Assembly: GCA_934574095.1 (NCBI GenBank)
Contig: CAKTMW010000020.1
Coordinates: 1-32,449, forward strand
Source of the DNA: an uncultured Oscillospiraceae bacterium
Lineage (GTDB): Bacteria; Bacillota; Clostridia; Oscillospirales; Oscillospiraceae
DNA length: 32,449 nt
Direction of reading: 5' to 3'
Part shown: one piece after another, positions 14,097-23,035 of the stretch
Numbering within the stretch: the first letter of the stretch is position 1
Layout of the letters: each line of letters opens with the position of its first letter
Program-made: the position numbers and the translations under genes
Notes under the pieces: generated by a model
What the model saw: only the letters and a program-made list of their open reading frames with translations
Told to the model about the DNA's origin: nothing
Database searches by the model: none

Positions 14097-15056
14097 ATGC
14101 GGGAGCTGACCATCGGAAAAAACGACGCGGGACAGCGGCTTGACCGCTTTGTGTCCAAATCTCTGCCGCTGCTGCCGCCGGCACTGCTGCAGAAATACAT
14201 CCGCCTGAAGCGCATCAAGTGCAACGGTGCGAGGGCCCAGCGCGACCAGCGGCTTTGTGAGGGCGACGTGCTGCAATTATACATCAACGACGAGTTCTTC
14301 GACAAGCCCCGTGAGGACAATCTGTTCCTGACGCTTTTCAAGCCCAGTCTCACCATCGTGTACGAGGACGAGAACCTGATGCTGCTGGACAAGCGGCCGG
14401 GGCTGGTGGTACACGCCGACGAGACGGAGAAGGTCAACACCCTCATCAACCACATTCAGGCGTACCTCTACCAGAAGCGGGAGTGGAACCCCAAGTGGGA
14501 GAACGCTTTCACCCCCGCCCTGTGCAACCGCATCGACCGCAACACCGGCGGCATCGTCATCGCCGCCAAGAACGCCGAGACGCTGCGGATCATCAACGAG
14601 AAGATCCGGGACCGGGAGATGGACAAGCGGTATCTCTGCGTCACAGTGGGCACCCCGCAGCCGCCGAAAGGACGGGTGGAGGTCTTTCTGGTGAAGGACG
14701 AGAAGAAGAAAGAGGTGTCCGTCCGCACCAAGCCCGTCCCCGGCGGCAAGACCGCCATAACGACCTACGAAACGCTGGAGCGCCGGGGCGAGCTGGCACT
14801 GGTGGAGGTGGGGCTGGAGACCGGCCGTACCCACCAGATTCGCGCCACTTTCGCCCACATGGGCTGCCCGCTGCTGGGAGACGGCAAGTACGGCCGGGGC
14901 GACGTGAACCGCCGCTACGGCGAGACCCGGCAGGCGCTGTACTCCTATAAGCTGACGTTTGACTTCCCCACCGACGCGGGGATATTGAACTACCTCCGGG
15001 GCCGCAGCTTCACCGTGGAAAAGGTACCCTTCCGGGAGAAGTATTTTGGAGAATGA
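14097..15056 (+). CDS. RluA/RluD-family pseudouridine synthase
   Basis: A 319-residue enzyme that isomerises uridine to pseudouridine in RNA, most likely 23S rRNA. An N-terminal S4 RNA-binding domain (about 12-60, GQRLDRFVSKSLPLLPPALLQ) precedes the catalytic domain. The active-site motif is NRIDRNTGGIVI with the catalytic aspartate D147; RluA proteins of Proteobacteria have HRLDxxTSG, whereas the NRIDxNTGG form is usual in Clostridia. The C-terminal GRTHQIRATFAHMGCPLLGDGKYG block is also typical. Start 14097 follows GTGGGAGGTGCGCCC. It is transcribed alone. RNA target site cannot be read from sequence. Confidence 0.93.
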   Translation: MRELTIGKNDAGQRLDRFVSKSLPLLPPALLQKYIRLKRIKCNGARAQRDQRLCEGDVLQLYINDEFFDKPREDNLFLTLFKPSLTIVYEDENLMLLDKRPGLVVHADETEKVNTLINHIQAYLYQKREWNPKWENAFTPALCNRIDRNTGGIVIAAKNAETLRIINEKIRDREMDKRYLCVTVGTPQPPKGRVEVFLVKDEKKKEVSVRTKPVPGGKTAITTYETLERRGELALVEVGLETGRTHQIRATFAHMGCPLLGDGKYGRGDVNRRYGETRQALYSYKLTFDFPTDAGILNYLRGRSFTVEKVPFREKYFGE

Positions 15057-15060
15057 AACA

Positions 15061-15092
15061 ACAGCCCGCTCCCAAAGGAGCGGGCTGTCTTT
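15061..15092. terminator. Terminator of the pseudouridine synthase gene
   Basis: ACAGCCCGCTCC and GGAGCGGGCTGT form a 12-bp stem with loop CAAA, followed by CTTTT. It also lies just past the stop of the convergent small membrane gene. Confidence 0.88.
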
Positions 15093-15101
15093 TGCGCTTT
15101 T

Positions 15102-15365
15102 TTATGCAGCTACAACGCTGCGTATCTCCATCAGACCCACGATGATCTGCAGCAGGGCGAAGGCCAGCAGCAGTATGCCCGCCAGCTTGCGGGACTTTTG
15201 CTTCTGGGCGATGTAGCCCATACCCAGCAGCCCCAGGCCCACAGCCAGGGCGATGGCCGCCAGACCGGGGACATACAGAATATTGGCCTTCCGCAGGCCC
15301 CAGAAGATGATAGCCACCACCAGCAGGACCAGTTCGATCAACGTTCTGGCATCAAGTTTTTTCAT
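15102..15365 (-). CDS. Small membrane protein, three hydrophobic helices
   Basis: An 87-residue protein with hydrophobic segments at about 7-25 (LIELVLLVVAIIFWGL), 29-50 (YVPGLAAIALAVGLGLLGMGYI) and 60-78 (LAGILLLAFALLQIIVGL). The charged loop QKQKSRK should be cytoplasmic. I do not recognise a family. The start at 15365 follows GAGAGGGAGAATCACT. It lies 92 bp after the Nudix gene on the same strand and is probably cotranscribed. Confidence 0.7.
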   Translation of the reverse strand: MKKLDARTLIELVLLVVAIIFWGLRKANILYVPGLAAIALAVGLGLLGMGYIAQKQKSRKLAGILLLAFALLQIIVGLMEIRSVVAA

Positions 15366-15457
15366 AGTGATTCTCCCTCTCTTTGTTACTTCCTTCATAG
15401 TACCGCATTTGGCGGCAAAAGGCAAGGGTTTTCCTTTATTGCCCCGCTATCGGCCTC

Positions 15458-15991
15458 TCACAGGCCCAGCAGCTTGGCCTTCAGCACAGCGCAGACGGTT
15501 TTGGCGTCGGCGATCTCGCCGTCCACGCATAGACGGGCCAGGTTGTCCAGAGGCATACGCTCCACCGCCAGAAACTCGTCCTCGTCAGGGTCGGTGACGC
15601 CATAGTGCAGGTCCTGGGCCAGATAGAGGTACAGCACCTCATCATAGCACCCCGGCGAGGCGATAAGCTTACCCAGGGGCGTCCAGGATTCGGCGATGGC
15701 GCCGGTCTCCTCCCGCAGCTCCCGGCGGGCGGTGACGAAGGGTTCCTCCCCCGGCTCCCGCTTCCCTGCCGGAATCTCCAGCAGCGTCCGGCCAAAGGCA
15801 TAGCGGTACTGCCGCACCAGCAGCACAGTGCCGTCCTTATCCAGGGCCAGGATGCCCACACCGCCGGGATGCTCCACGATCTCACGGGTAGAGGTATGGC
15901 CGTTGGGCAGCAGCACCTTGTCCCGCCGCACGTGGATGATGGCGCCGTCGTATATCTTTTCGGAATCCAGAGTCTTTTCGGTCAGGTCCAT
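15458..15991 (-). CDS. Nudix hydrolase, ADP-ribose pyrophosphatase type
   Basis: A 177-residue cytosolic enzyme that would split ADP-ribose or a related nucleoside diphosphate derivative. A complete Nudix box runs from G76 to about residue 99 (GKREPGEEPFVTA, then RRELREETGAI). It is preceded by the LLVRQYRYAFGRTLLEIPAG strand-turn typical of the ADP-ribose pyrophosphatase (NudF/YqkG) subgroup. The proline in TPLGKLIASPGCYDE further supports that subgroup. The ATG follows AAAAGGAGAACACCCC. It has its own promoter. Confidence 0.9.
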   Translation of the reverse strand: MDLTEKTLDSEKIYDGAIIHVRRDKVLLPNGHTSTREIVEHPGGVGILALDKDGTVLLVRQYRYAFGRTLLEIPAGKREPGEEPFVTARRELREETGAIAESWTPLGKLIASPGCYDEVLYLYLAQDLHYGVTDPDEDEFLAVERMPLDNLARLCVDGEIADAKTVCAVLKAKLLGL

Positions 15992-16036
15992 GGGGTGTTC
16001 TCCTTTTCTCCTTGCAACCTTGTGCTGTTTGGATAA

Positions 16037-16065
16037 ATTTTACCAAATGGGGCGGGGTTCGTCAA
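16037..16065 (-). promoter_or_regulatory. Promoter of the Nudix gene
   Basis: On the minus strand TTGACG, a 17-nt spacer and TAAAAT, the -10 preceded by TTGG as an extended element. Confidence 0.75.
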
Positions 16066-16084
16066 TGAAAACCGCAGCCGGCAC

Positions 16085-16125
16085 AAAAAGACAGCGGAGA
16101 GGTATTGCCCCTCCGCTGTCTTTTT
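16085..16125 (-). terminator. Terminator of the polyamine-thioesterase operon
   Basis: AAAAAGACAGCGGAG and CTCCGCTGTCTTTTT form a 15-bp stem with an 11-nt loop, just after the thioesterase stop codon. Confidence 0.9.
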
Positions 16126-16132
16126 CGGTGGT

Positions 16133-16534
16133 TTATTTCACGCGCGCCAGCTTGTCGTTGCACTTTTGCAGGAAACGGGCGTTGTCGATGACGGCACGGG
16201 TGTGGGTACCCTCGCCGATCAGGCCCTCCTCGTCGCTGGCGGTGACCTTGAAGGTAATCATCTTGCCGTTGGCGCTGATGCCGGTAACTTCAGCGGTGGC
16301 GGACACCTTCATGCCCACGGGGGTAGGGGCCAGATGACTGGAGCTGATCTCCACACCCACAGTGCCCTTGCCCTCCGGCAGTTCATTCTGCACACACCAC
16401 ATGGCGGCGCACTCCATCAGCCCCATCATATAGGGGGTGCCGAACACCTCCAGCCCGCCGGAACCTACAGCCTTGGCGGTCATGTCGGGGGTGACGGTCT
16501 TTTCCACGGTATAGGTCATGCCGATCTCGATCAT
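16133..16534 (-). CDS. FlK-like hotdog-fold acyl-CoA thioesterase
   Basis: A 133-residue hotdog-fold protein resembling fluoroacetyl-CoA thioesterase FlK. The putative catalytic residues T33 (in EVFGTPYMMG), E41 (in MECAAMW) and H67 (in SSSHLAPTPVG) keep spacings of 8 and 26 residues. These match the T42-E50-H76 set I recall for FlK. Most Firmicute members act on unknown acyl-CoAs, and fluoroacetate is not implied. The start at 16534 follows TGGAGGTTTGCAAC. It begins 14 bp after the potCD stop with its ribosome site next to that stop, so it is the last gene of the polyamine operon. Confidence 0.85.
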   Translation of the reverse strand: MIEIGMTYTVEKTVTPDMTAKAVGSGGLEVFGTPYMMGLMECAAMWCVQNELPEGKGTVGVEISSSHLAPTPVGMKVSATAEVTGISANGKMITFKVTASDEEGLIGEGTHTRAVIDNARFLQKCNDKLARVK

Positions 16535-16548
16535 GTTGCAAACCTCCA

Positions 16549-18546
16549 TTAGATTCCTAACCTTGTCCAAAGGTCATTATAGAACTTCAGCGTCTCCTGG
16601 GGCAGGTTGATGTACAGCTCACAGCGGTCCAGCACCTCAGGGGGGGCGGCCATGATGTTGTAGATCTCCTCGTCCAGCGGCTCCTCGTACTCCTCCTCGT
16701 AGTAGGCGGGATACTCCGCCAGGGCTTCGGCGTTGGGGGAGGCGTACCAGATGTAGTCCATATTGGCAAGGTTGGCATCGGTCCCGGCGATGAAGTTGAT
16801 CCACTCCATGGCCTCTTCCCTGTGCTGGCTGGATTTCAGCACACACATGGCGTCCACGAACCAGTTGCTGCCCTCGTCGGGCACCACAAAGGCCAGGTCC
16901 TCGTTGTTCTCCAGCATGGTGAGATAGTCGCCGGCGTAGTACATGGCGATGGCGGCGTTGCCGCCCTCCATCTTGCCGAAGATCTCGTCCATGACGAAGG
17001 CCTGATACACGCCCTTGTTCTTGGCGTCGTAGATCAGCTGGAAGGCCTCCTCCAGCTGGGTCTCGTCGGTGGTGTTGATGTCGTAGCCCAGATAGCACAG
17101 GGCGGCCATCAGGGCATCGCGGGAGTTGTTGATCATCAGCACCTGCCCGGCATACTTCTCGTCGAACATCGCGCCCCAGCTGGTGATGGGCTCGTCCACC
17201 ATAGCGGTGTTATAGATGATGCCCACGGTGCCCCAGGTGTAGGGAACGGTGTACTTGTTCTCCGGGTCGAAGCTGAGGGACTTATACTGGTCGTCAATGA
17301 GGTCGTAGTTGGGGATGGCGCTGTAATCCAGTTCCGCCAGCATATCCTCCTCAATCAAACGGCCGATCATATAGTCGGAGGGCACGATCACGTCGAAGTC
17401 CGCGCCGCCCATTTTGATGAGGGAGTAGAGGGCCTCGTTGCTCTCGGCGGTCTGGTAGTTGACGCGGATACCGGTCTGCTCCTCAAACTCCGTGATAAGG
17501 TCCTCGTCGATATACTCGCCCCAGGAGCAGACGTTTACTACCCGGTCGGAGCGGGCGGCGCTGCCGGTGAAGATCAGCACGGCCACCAGCACACAGGCCA
17601 GCACACCCGCCGTGACCTTCTTCCACACGCCGTTATCGCGCCGCCTGGGAGCGGGCGCGTTGGCCGCCGCGCCCTCCCGGTGATGGTGGTGGGCGTGGTG
17701 CTGAACGTGGTTTTCCCGGATGTTAATGATGGCCAGCAGCAAGATCACCGTCACGAACAGCAGCGTGGAGATAGCGTTGATCTCCGGGCTGACACGCTTC
17801 TTGGTCATGCCGTAGATGGTCATGGCCAGGGTAGAGGCGCTGGTACCGGCGGTGAAGTAGCTGATGATGAAGTCATCGATGGACATGGTGAAGGCCGTCA
17901 GCGCGCCGGACACGATGCCGGGCTTGATCTCCGGAATGATGACCTTCCAGAAGGCCTGCATCCACGTGCAGCCCAGGTCCTGTGCCGCGTCCACCAGATT
18001 GCGGTCCATCTGCCGCAGCTTGGGGCCAACGGACAGGATGACGTAGGGGATATTGAAGCAGACGTGGGCGATCAGCAGCGTGCCGAAGCCCATGGTCAGC
18101 CGCTCCGGCAGGACGATGGCGCTTTGCAGGCCGTTGAACCATCCGGCAAAGGCGCTCCAGCCGTTGAAGAACACCACAAACAGCAGGCACAGGCTGACGC
18201 CGGTGACGATATCGGCGTTCATCATGGGGATGTTGTTGACGGCCATCAGACTATTCCGGGCCTTGCGGCGCATGCCGTAAAAGCCGATGGCGGCAAAGGT
18301 GCCCGCGATAGTGGCGATGACCGTGGCCAGCAGAGACACCAGCAGCGTGATATACACGCTGTGCATGATCAGCCGGTTCTGGAACAGCTGCTGATACCAG
18401 TGGAGGGAAAAGCCCTTCCACACGCTGGAGCTGTTGCCGGCGTTGAAAGAGAATACGATCAGGATGATGATGGGCGCGTACAGGAACAGGCCCGTCAGGA
18501 GCATCAGCAGGCGGTCGCCTACGGAATTTGCCCGTCTCTGTCTCAT
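16549..18546 (-). CDS. potCD: Polyamine ABC transporter permease-binding protein fusion (PotC-PotD)
   Basis: A 665-residue fusion. Residues 1-277 are a PotC-type permease with about six helices and the EAA-type coupling loop VDAAQDLGCTWMQAFWKVII (185-204). Residues 280-289 form a histidine-rich linker, HVQHHAHHHH, followed by a proline/arginine stretch. A seventh helix lies at 311-329 (VTAGVLACVLVAVLIFTGS). Residues ~335-665 are a PotD-like binding domain beginning VVNVCSWGEYIDEDLITEFE and lacking its own cleavable signal, so it is tethered outside the membrane. With PotA and PotB it should import spermidine or putrescine. The ATG overlaps the potB stop by 4 bp. No frameshift is needed: the frame is continuous. 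Such fusions occur in other Firmicutes. Confidence 0.92.
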   Translation of the reverse strand: MRQRRANSVGDRLLMLLTGLFLYAPIIILIVFSFNAGNSSSVWKGFSLHWYQQLFQNRLIMHSVYITLLVSLLATVIATIAGTFAAIGFYGMRRKARNSLMAVNNIPMMNADIVTGVSLCLLFVVFFNGWSAFAGWFNGLQSAIVLPERLTMGFGTLLIAHVCFNIPYVILSVGPKLRQMDRNLVDAAQDLGCTWMQAFWKVIIPEIKPGIVSGALTAFTMSIDDFIISYFTAGTSASTLAMTIYGMTKKRVSPEINAISTLLFVTVILLLAIINIRENHVQHHAHHHHREGAAANAPAPRRRDNGVWKKVTAGVLACVLVAVLIFTGSAARSDRVVNVCSWGEYIDEDLITEFEEQTGIRVNYQTAESNEALYSLIKMGGADFDVIVPSDYMIGRLIEEDMLAELDYSAIPNYDLIDDQYKSLSFDPENKYTVPYTWGTVGIIYNTAMVDEPITSWGAMFDEKYAGQVLMINNSRDALMAALCYLGYDINTTDETQLEEAFQLIYDAKNKGVYQAFVMDEIFGKMEGGNAAIAMYYAGDYLTMLENNEDLAFVVPDEGSNWFVDAMCVLKSSQHREEAMEWINFIAGTDANLANMDYIWYASPNAEALAEYPAYYEEEYEEPLDEEIYNIMAAPPEVLDRCELYINLPQETLKFYNDLWTRLGI

Positions 18547-19397
18547 AGCATCACCGCCTGTTCTTCACCCTCGCCGAAGCGGTTCATCACCAGCATACAG
18601 ATGACCACGATGATCATCATGACAAGGGAGATGGCCGCGCCCAGCTGGGGGTTATACGCGCCGCCCAGGAACTGCCGCTCGATCAGGTCGCCCAGCAGCA
18701 GCTCCGTGCCGCCGCCCAGCATACGGCTGATGGCGAAGGTGGACACCGAGGGGACGAACACCATGGTGATGCCGGACAGCACACCCGGCAGGCTCAGGGG
18801 CAAAATCACCTTGCGGAACACGGTGACGTTGTTGGCGCCCAGGTCGCGGGCCGCCTCCAACAGGGAATAATCCAGCTTCACAATGACAGAATAGATGGGC
18901 AGGATCATAAAGGGCAGGTAGTTGTACACCATGCCCAGCACCACCGCGCCCTGGGTGTTCATCATGGAGAAGTACTCCAGATTGCTGCCGGTAATGCTGT
19001 TATAGAGGGCGATGATCCCAATCTTCTGGAACAGCTGGTTCAAAAGGCCGTTGTTCTCCAGAATGGTCATCCACGAGTACGTCCGCAGCAGGAAGTTCAT
19101 CCACATGGGCAGCATAATGAGCACCATGGCGATCTTCTGGAAGGACGCACCCTCGCGGCTGAGGAAATAGGAAACGGGATAGCCGATCAGCAGGCAGATG
19201 GCCGTGGCGATGATGGCCAGCTTGAAGGAGCGGCCGAACACCGCCGCGTAGCCGCCCATCTGGACGAAGTTGTCCAGCGTCGCGCCGCCGTCGGCGTTGG
19301 AGAAGGCGTATACCACCATAATAAGGATGGGAGCCACCACGAAAATGGCCATCCACACCACATAGGGCACGGCGAAACGGGAGAGCTTATTCTTCAT
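18543..19397 (-). CDS. potB: Polyamine ABC transporter permease PotB
   Basis: A 284-residue inner-membrane permease with about six helices and the EAA loop [20 protein letters not shown], which docks on the ATPase. It starts [32 protein letters not shown], typical of PotB. It pairs with the PotC half of the fusion to form the translocation channel. The start at 19397 lies 11 bp inside the end of potA, with GAGGAGAGC just upstream, so the three genes are translationally coupled. It ends in a 4-bp overlap with potCD. Confidence 0.93.
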   Translation of the reverse strand: MKNKLSRFAVPYVVWMAIFVVAPILIMVVYAFSNADGGATLDNFVQMGGYAAVFGRSFKLAIIATAICLLIGYPVSYFLSREGASFQKIAMVLIMLPMWMNFLLRTYSWMTILENNGLLNQLFQKIGIIALYNSITGSNLEYFSMMNTQGAVVLGMVYNYLPFMILPIYSVIVKLDYSLLEAARDLGANNVTVFRKVILPLSLPGVLSGITMVFVPSVSTFAISRMLGGGTELLLGDLIERQFLGGAYNPQLGAAISLVMMIIVVICMLVMNRFGEGEEQAVML

Positions 19398-20529
19398 CCT
19401 CGCTCTCCTCCTCTTCCAGCTCTGCGCTGGCGTCCGCCAATTCCTCGTACTCCTCGGAGTAGGAGGAGTAATCACCGAACATACCGGAGTATTCGCTCTT
19501 CTTCATAATGTGGAAGCCCTCCGGGTCGATCTTCACGCCGATCCGGGCGCCCACCGGCGAATGGTCGGTGGTCTGGATCAGCCATTTGAAGCCGCGGAAG
19601 TCCACAATGATATCGTACTGCATCCCCTTGAAGGTCACGTTGGTAACAGTGCCCACCAGCTGGCCCTGCTCCACGGGCACGATGTCGATGTCCTCCGGCC
19701 GGATGACCACATCCACCGGCTCATTCTCGGCAAAGCCGCCGTCCACGCAGGGGAACTCCTTGCCGTACATCTTCACCACGTTATCGCGTACCATCGTGCC
19801 GTTGAGGATGTTGCTTTCGCCAATAAAGTCCGCCACAAAGGCGTTTTTCGGCTCGTTATATATATCTTCCGGCGTTCCGATCTGCTGGATGCGGCCCTTG
19901 TCCATCACCACCACGGTGTCGGACATGGTGAGGGCCTCCTCCTGGTCGTGGGTCACGTAGATAAACGTGATGCCCATCTGCTGCTGGATACGCTTCAGTT
20001 CGTTCTGCATATCCTTCCGCAGCCGGAGGTCCAGCGCGCCCAGCGGCTCGTCCAGCAGCAGCACCTTGGGACGGTTCACCAGCGCACGGGCGATGGCCAC
20101 ACGCTGCTGCTGTCCGCCGGAGAGCTGGTCAACGCGGCGCTGCTCAAAGCCCTTCAGGCTGACCACCTCCAGCATCTCCGTCACACGCTGCTCCACCTCG
20201 TCCTGGGGCACCTTGGCGATGCGCAGGCCGAAGGCGATGTTCTCGAATACGTCCAAATGGGGAAACAGGGCGTATTTCTGGAACACGGTGTTGATCTGCC
20301 GCTTATGCGGCGGAACGTCATTGATCCTCACACCGTCAAAGGTCACATCACCGGAAGTGGGCGTGGTAAACCCACCGATGATGCGCAGCGTCGTGGTCTT
20401 GCCACAGCCGCTGGGCCCAAGCAGTGTGAGGAATTCGGAATCGTTGATGTAAAGATTGATGTTGTCGAGAACCAGCTCGTCGTCAAACGCCATGCAGAGG
20501 TTCCGCAGGCGAATCAACTCTTTGGACAT
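19387..20529 (-). CDS. potA: Polyamine ABC transporter ATP-binding protein PotA
   Basis: A 380-residue ATPase that powers polyamine import. Walker A is GPSGCGKT (38-45), the signature is [15 protein letters not shown] (136-150), Walker B is VLLLDEP (156-162), and the switch histidine lies in YVTHDQEEA. The C-terminal part holds a TOBE domain with [11 protein letters not shown]. The last ~35 residues are unusually acidic and tyrosine-rich ([17 protein letters not shown] to EEEESEDEE), an extension beyond the usual PotA length. The ATG follows GGGGGAGGATAA. It is the first gene of the operon, behind a promoter about 110 bp upstream. Confidence 0.95.
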   Translation of the reverse strand: MSKELIRLRNLCMAFDDELVLDNINLYINDSEFLTLLGPSGCGKTTTLRIIGGFTTPTSGDVTFDGVRINDVPPHKRQINTVFQKYALFPHLDVFENIAFGLRIAKVPQDEVEQRVTEMLEVVSLKGFEQRRVDQLSGGQQQRVAIARALVNRPKVLLLDEPLGALDLRLRKDMQNELKRIQQQMGITFIYVTHDQEEALTMSDTVVVMDKGRIQQIGTPEDIYNEPKNAFVADFIGESNILNGTMVRDNVVKMYGKEFPCVDGGFAENEPVDVVIRPEDIDIVPVEQGQLVGTVTNVTFKGMQYDIIVDFRGFKWLIQTTDHSPVGARIGVKIDPEGFHIMKKSEYSGMFGDYSSYSEEYEELADASAELEEEESEDEE

Positions 20530-20641
20530 TTATCCTCCCCCGTTCATAAAGAAATTTTCGCCTCTTCTCTCTGTACTCACCGAGGGCCTGATCCGGCCTG
20601 TATTTTTCGTTGAAATTTGGCATGCTGAAAACAGCAAGACC

Positions 20642-20670
20642 ACTATATATAAAATAGGGGGAAATGTCAA
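20642..20670 (-). promoter_or_regulatory. Promoter of the pot operon
   Basis: On the minus strand TTGACA, a 17-nt spacer and TATAGT. The leader is about 105 nt and holds only a weak GGCC-GGATCA-GGCC hairpin; no known riboswitch was recognised. Confidence 0.75.
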
Positions 20671-20688
20671 TATAAATCGAAAAAAGTT

Positions 20689-20712
20689 ACGGCAGGGAGC
20701 ACCGCCCCTACA
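20689..20712. repeat. R2-type fragment upstream of potA
   Basis: The complement reads GTAGGGGCGGTGCTCCCTGC, sharing the GTAGGGGCGG head with 24720-24745 and GTAGGGGC with 24883-24914. It has no clear hairpin here and is probably a degraded copy. Confidence 0.45.
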
Positions 20713-20753
20713 CAAGCTGTTTACCAGCATTACAGTTCGTTCCCCTCTTTGCC

Positions 20754-20782
20754 TTGCGCCCATGGAAGAAATATGCTATGAT
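20754..20782 (+). promoter_or_regulatory. Probable promoter of the DUF2974 gene
   Basis: TTGCGC, a 17-nt spacer and TATGAT. Confidence 0.55.
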
Positions 20783-20816
20783 ACCCCTACTAAATCGACT
20801 GACAAAGGAGAACGCC

Positions 20817-22010
20817 ATGGACAAGAATGAAAAGACCGTGGTGACCACGGTGTTCGACTATCTGCGCTGGCGGGGGGACCTGACCTTCGCCCAGGACGGC
20901 TTTAACGAGGTGGACAATCTGGTGCTGTGCATCATCGCCTACCTGAACTTCCGCCGCTTTCCGGAGCTGAAAACGCGGGAACCGGACAGGGCCGTGCTGC
21001 TGGGGGACGTGGTTTCCCGCATGACGGCGGAGGACGAGCAGCAGGGACTGTCCCCCAACGACTATATCCCGCTGATGAAATTGGCGGCGGAGTCCCGGCG
21101 GTTCGGCGGTGTGCGGATGCTAGGCTACGAGACCGTGCGGGATGTGGAAAAGGAGATGCAGCTGGACGCGGTGTCCTTCCTTGTGCCGGACGGTACGCTG
21201 TTCTGTGCCTTTATGGGCACGGACATGTCCCTGGTGGGCTGGAAGGAGAACCTGAACCTCAGCTTCATGGACGCGGTGCCCGCCCAGACGGGCGCGGCGG
21301 CCTACGTAGAGGACATGGCCCGGCGCTGTCCCGGTATGCCGCTGCGCATCGGCGGACACTCCAAGGGTGGCAATCTGGCGGCCTATGCCGCCATCCATCT
21401 GGACCCGGCGCTCCAGCGCACCCGGCTGCTGGACGCCTACAACAACGACGGCCCCGGCTTCCGCAAAGACGTGACCGACACGGAGGAGTACCGCCGGGTG
21501 GCGGGCAAGCTCCACACTTATATCCCCGCCTCCTCCATCGTGGGCGTACTGCTGGAGCACACGGAGGACTATGTGGTGGTGGCCAGCAACAGCCGTGCTG
21601 TCATGCAGCACGAGCCGCTGACCTGGGGCGTACAGGGGCGGCAGTTCATCCGGCGTGAGAAACGTTCGGAGCTGGGCAAGGCGTCGGACGACGTGCTGCG
21701 TCAATGGATCGCCTCCATGAGCCGGGAGGAGCGGGAGGAATTCTCCGAGTCGTTGTACAACATGCTGACCCAGGGCGGCAAGCTGCGCTCGCTGGAGGAG
21801 GTCAGGCAGAAGGACATTCTGCGCTGTCTGGCGGCAGACGAGAAGAACAAGGGCATCGTCTCCGAGATCATGCGCCGGTTGATGACCGGCGTAAAGGACG
21901 AAGTCTTCCGCACCGCCGGTGAGGGTCTGAAGGACACCGCCGAAACATTGAAAGAGACCGCCAAAGAGACGGCGGAAACGCTGCAAAAAGCACTGGAAAA
22001 ACGGAAGTAA
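20817..22010 (+). CDS. Mbeg1-like / DUF2974 alpha/beta hydrolase
   Basis: A 397-residue cytosolic protein of the DUF2974 group with a lipase-like alpha/beta-hydrolase fold. The nucleophile elbow is GGHSKGGNLAAYAA with S182; the following LLDAYNNDGPGF and YIPASSIVGVLLEHTEDYVVV blocks are characteristic. The N-terminal TVFDYLRWRGDLTFAQDGFNEVDNLVLC also matches that group. No signal peptide is seen. The C-terminal ~35 residues are a repetitive amphipathic helix (KDTAETLKETAKETAETLQKA) resembling LEA-type tails. Start 20817 follows AAAGGAGAACGCC. The in vivo substrate is unknown; a lipid or ester is likely. Confidence 0.85.
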   Translation: MDKNEKTVVTTVFDYLRWRGDLTFAQDGFNEVDNLVLCIIAYLNFRRFPELKTREPDRAVLLGDVVSRMTAEDEQQGLSPNDYIPLMKLAAESRRFGGVRMLGYETVRDVEKEMQLDAVSFLVPDGTLFCAFMGTDMSLVGWKENLNLSFMDAVPAQTGAAAYVEDMARRCPGMPLRIGGHSKGGNLAAYAAIHLDPALQRTRLLDAYNNDGPGFRKDVTDTEEYRRVAGKLHTYIPASSIVGVLLEHTEDYVVVASNSRAVMQHEPLTWGVQGRQFIRREKRSELGKASDDVLRQWIASMSREEREEFSESLYNMLTQGGKLRSLEEVRQKDILRCLAADEKNKGIVSEIMRRLMTGVKDEVFRTAGEGLKDTAETLKETAKETAETLQKALEKRK

Positions 22011-22013
22011 CAG

Positions 22014-22044
22014 ACAGAGGAGGACGTTTACCGTCCTCCTCTGT
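22014..22044. terminator. Hairpin between convergent genes
   Basis: ACAGAGGAGGACG and CGTCCTCCTCTGT form a 13-bp stem with loop TTTAC. No strong U-tract follows, so terminator strength is doubtful. Confidence 0.55.
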
Positions 22045-22047
22045 TCG

Positions 22048-23016
22048 CTATCCTTCCCGCAATGTCAGGGTGTCGTTGTCGCAGTCGTAGGTCAGCTTAT
22101 AGGCAGTCCCATCCGGCGCGGTGTAGGTCAGGCGCAGGATGTGGCCGGACTGGAAGGCCCCCACCTGGAGCGTACCGCTTTCGGTGTCACAGTCCGGCGG
22201 CACCAGGCCGTTCTCCGTCAGCAGTCGGCGGATATGGGTACCCATCTCCGGGCGGACAGCGGTCAGGCGAGTCTCCTTGAAGTCCGTAAAGTCCCACAGA
22301 GAGAAGTCACTGCTGCGGGAGGGCTCCGCCGAGTCGGTGACGGCCACGGCATACACGCCGTCCGCCGACCAGTAGAAGCAGCGGAAGGTATCGCCCTTCT
22401 CCGCGGCAAGACTGACGTAGGTTTGGCGGCTCTCGTCGCCGGCCAGACAGTACCGGCCCTTCCAGGCCCGGACCAGTACCTGGTCGTCGTTGAACAGGCT
22501 GGCGGGATAGGCCTCGATGCTGATGGTCTCGTCAGCGGGGGAATGCTGGCGCTTGAAGATGTTGTAGGTCTCGCCTATGCGCTGGTTGTAGATCAGAAAA
22601 CCGCTATAGGCTGCAAAAGCCAACACGGCAAAGATGATAACACCGACCAGTATACGGCGAATCAGCTTTTTTCGGCGCTGGTCAAGACTTTCCTTGGAAA
22701 TATCCAGCACCGCCTGCACTGCGGGGGACGCCGCCGGAGCGGACGATTCCGGGACGACGGGTTCCGGGGTGGGAATGATGTCAGGTTCCATGAGTTCCTC
22801 CTTTTCTGCGGCGCGGCAGGTCAGCAGGTCGTCCACGCTGAGGCGGAAGACCGCCGCCAGCGGCTGCAAAAGGGTCACGTCGGGGTAGCTAAGCCCACGC
22901 TCCCATTTGCTGACGGCTTTATCTGTGATATGCAGCCGCTGGGCCAGCTGCTGCTGGGTCAGGCCCTGCCGCTTTCGGTTTTCGGCGACAAAAGCGCCGA
23001 ACTGTTCTCTGTCCAA
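22048..23016 (-). CDS. Transmembrane XRE-family HTH regulator
   Basis: A 322-residue protein if started at TTG 23016. Residues ~1-65 form an XRE HTH (GLTQQQLAQRLHITDKAVSK, then WERGLSYPDVTLLQPLAAVF). A proline-rich acidic linker follows, then one membrane helix at about 122-143 (LVGVIIFAVLAFAAYSGFLIY) and a ~180-residue outer domain with beta-rich sequence and no recognised motif. The layout suggests a membrane-bound sensor that binds DNA on the inside. TTG 23016 is preferred because GAGGTGATCGC precedes it, while the upstream ATG (23037) lies inside the -10 box and would not be in the mRNA. Signal unknown. Confidence 0.82.
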   Translation of the reverse strand: MDREQFGAFVAENRKRQGLTQQQLAQRLHITDKAVSKWERGLSYPDVTLLQPLAAVFRLSVDDLLTCRAAEKEELMEPDIIPTPEPVVPESSAPAASPAVQAVLDISKESLDQRRKKLIRRILVGVIIFAVLAFAAYSGFLIYNQRIGETYNIFKRQHSPADETISIEAYPASLFNDDQVLVRAWKGRYCLAGDESRQTYVSLAAEKGDTFRCFYWSADGVYAVAVTDSAEPSRSSDFSLWDFTDFKETRLTAVRPEMGTHIRRLLTENGLVPPDCDTESGTLQVGAFQSGHILRLTYTAPDGTAYKLTYDCDNDTLTLREG

Positions 23017-23035
23017 AGCGATCACCTCGCCATTC

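Noticed and set aside
16549..18546. Sequencing error joining potC and potD
   Set aside because: The frame runs through a coherent linker and an extra membrane helix that replaces the usual signal peptide, so the fusion is structurally sensible.
16822..18870. A 682-codon open frame on the plus strand opposite the PotC-PotD fusion
   Set aside because: Same reasoning: antisense shadow of a real gene, rich in Gly, His, Val and Gln, with no start signal.
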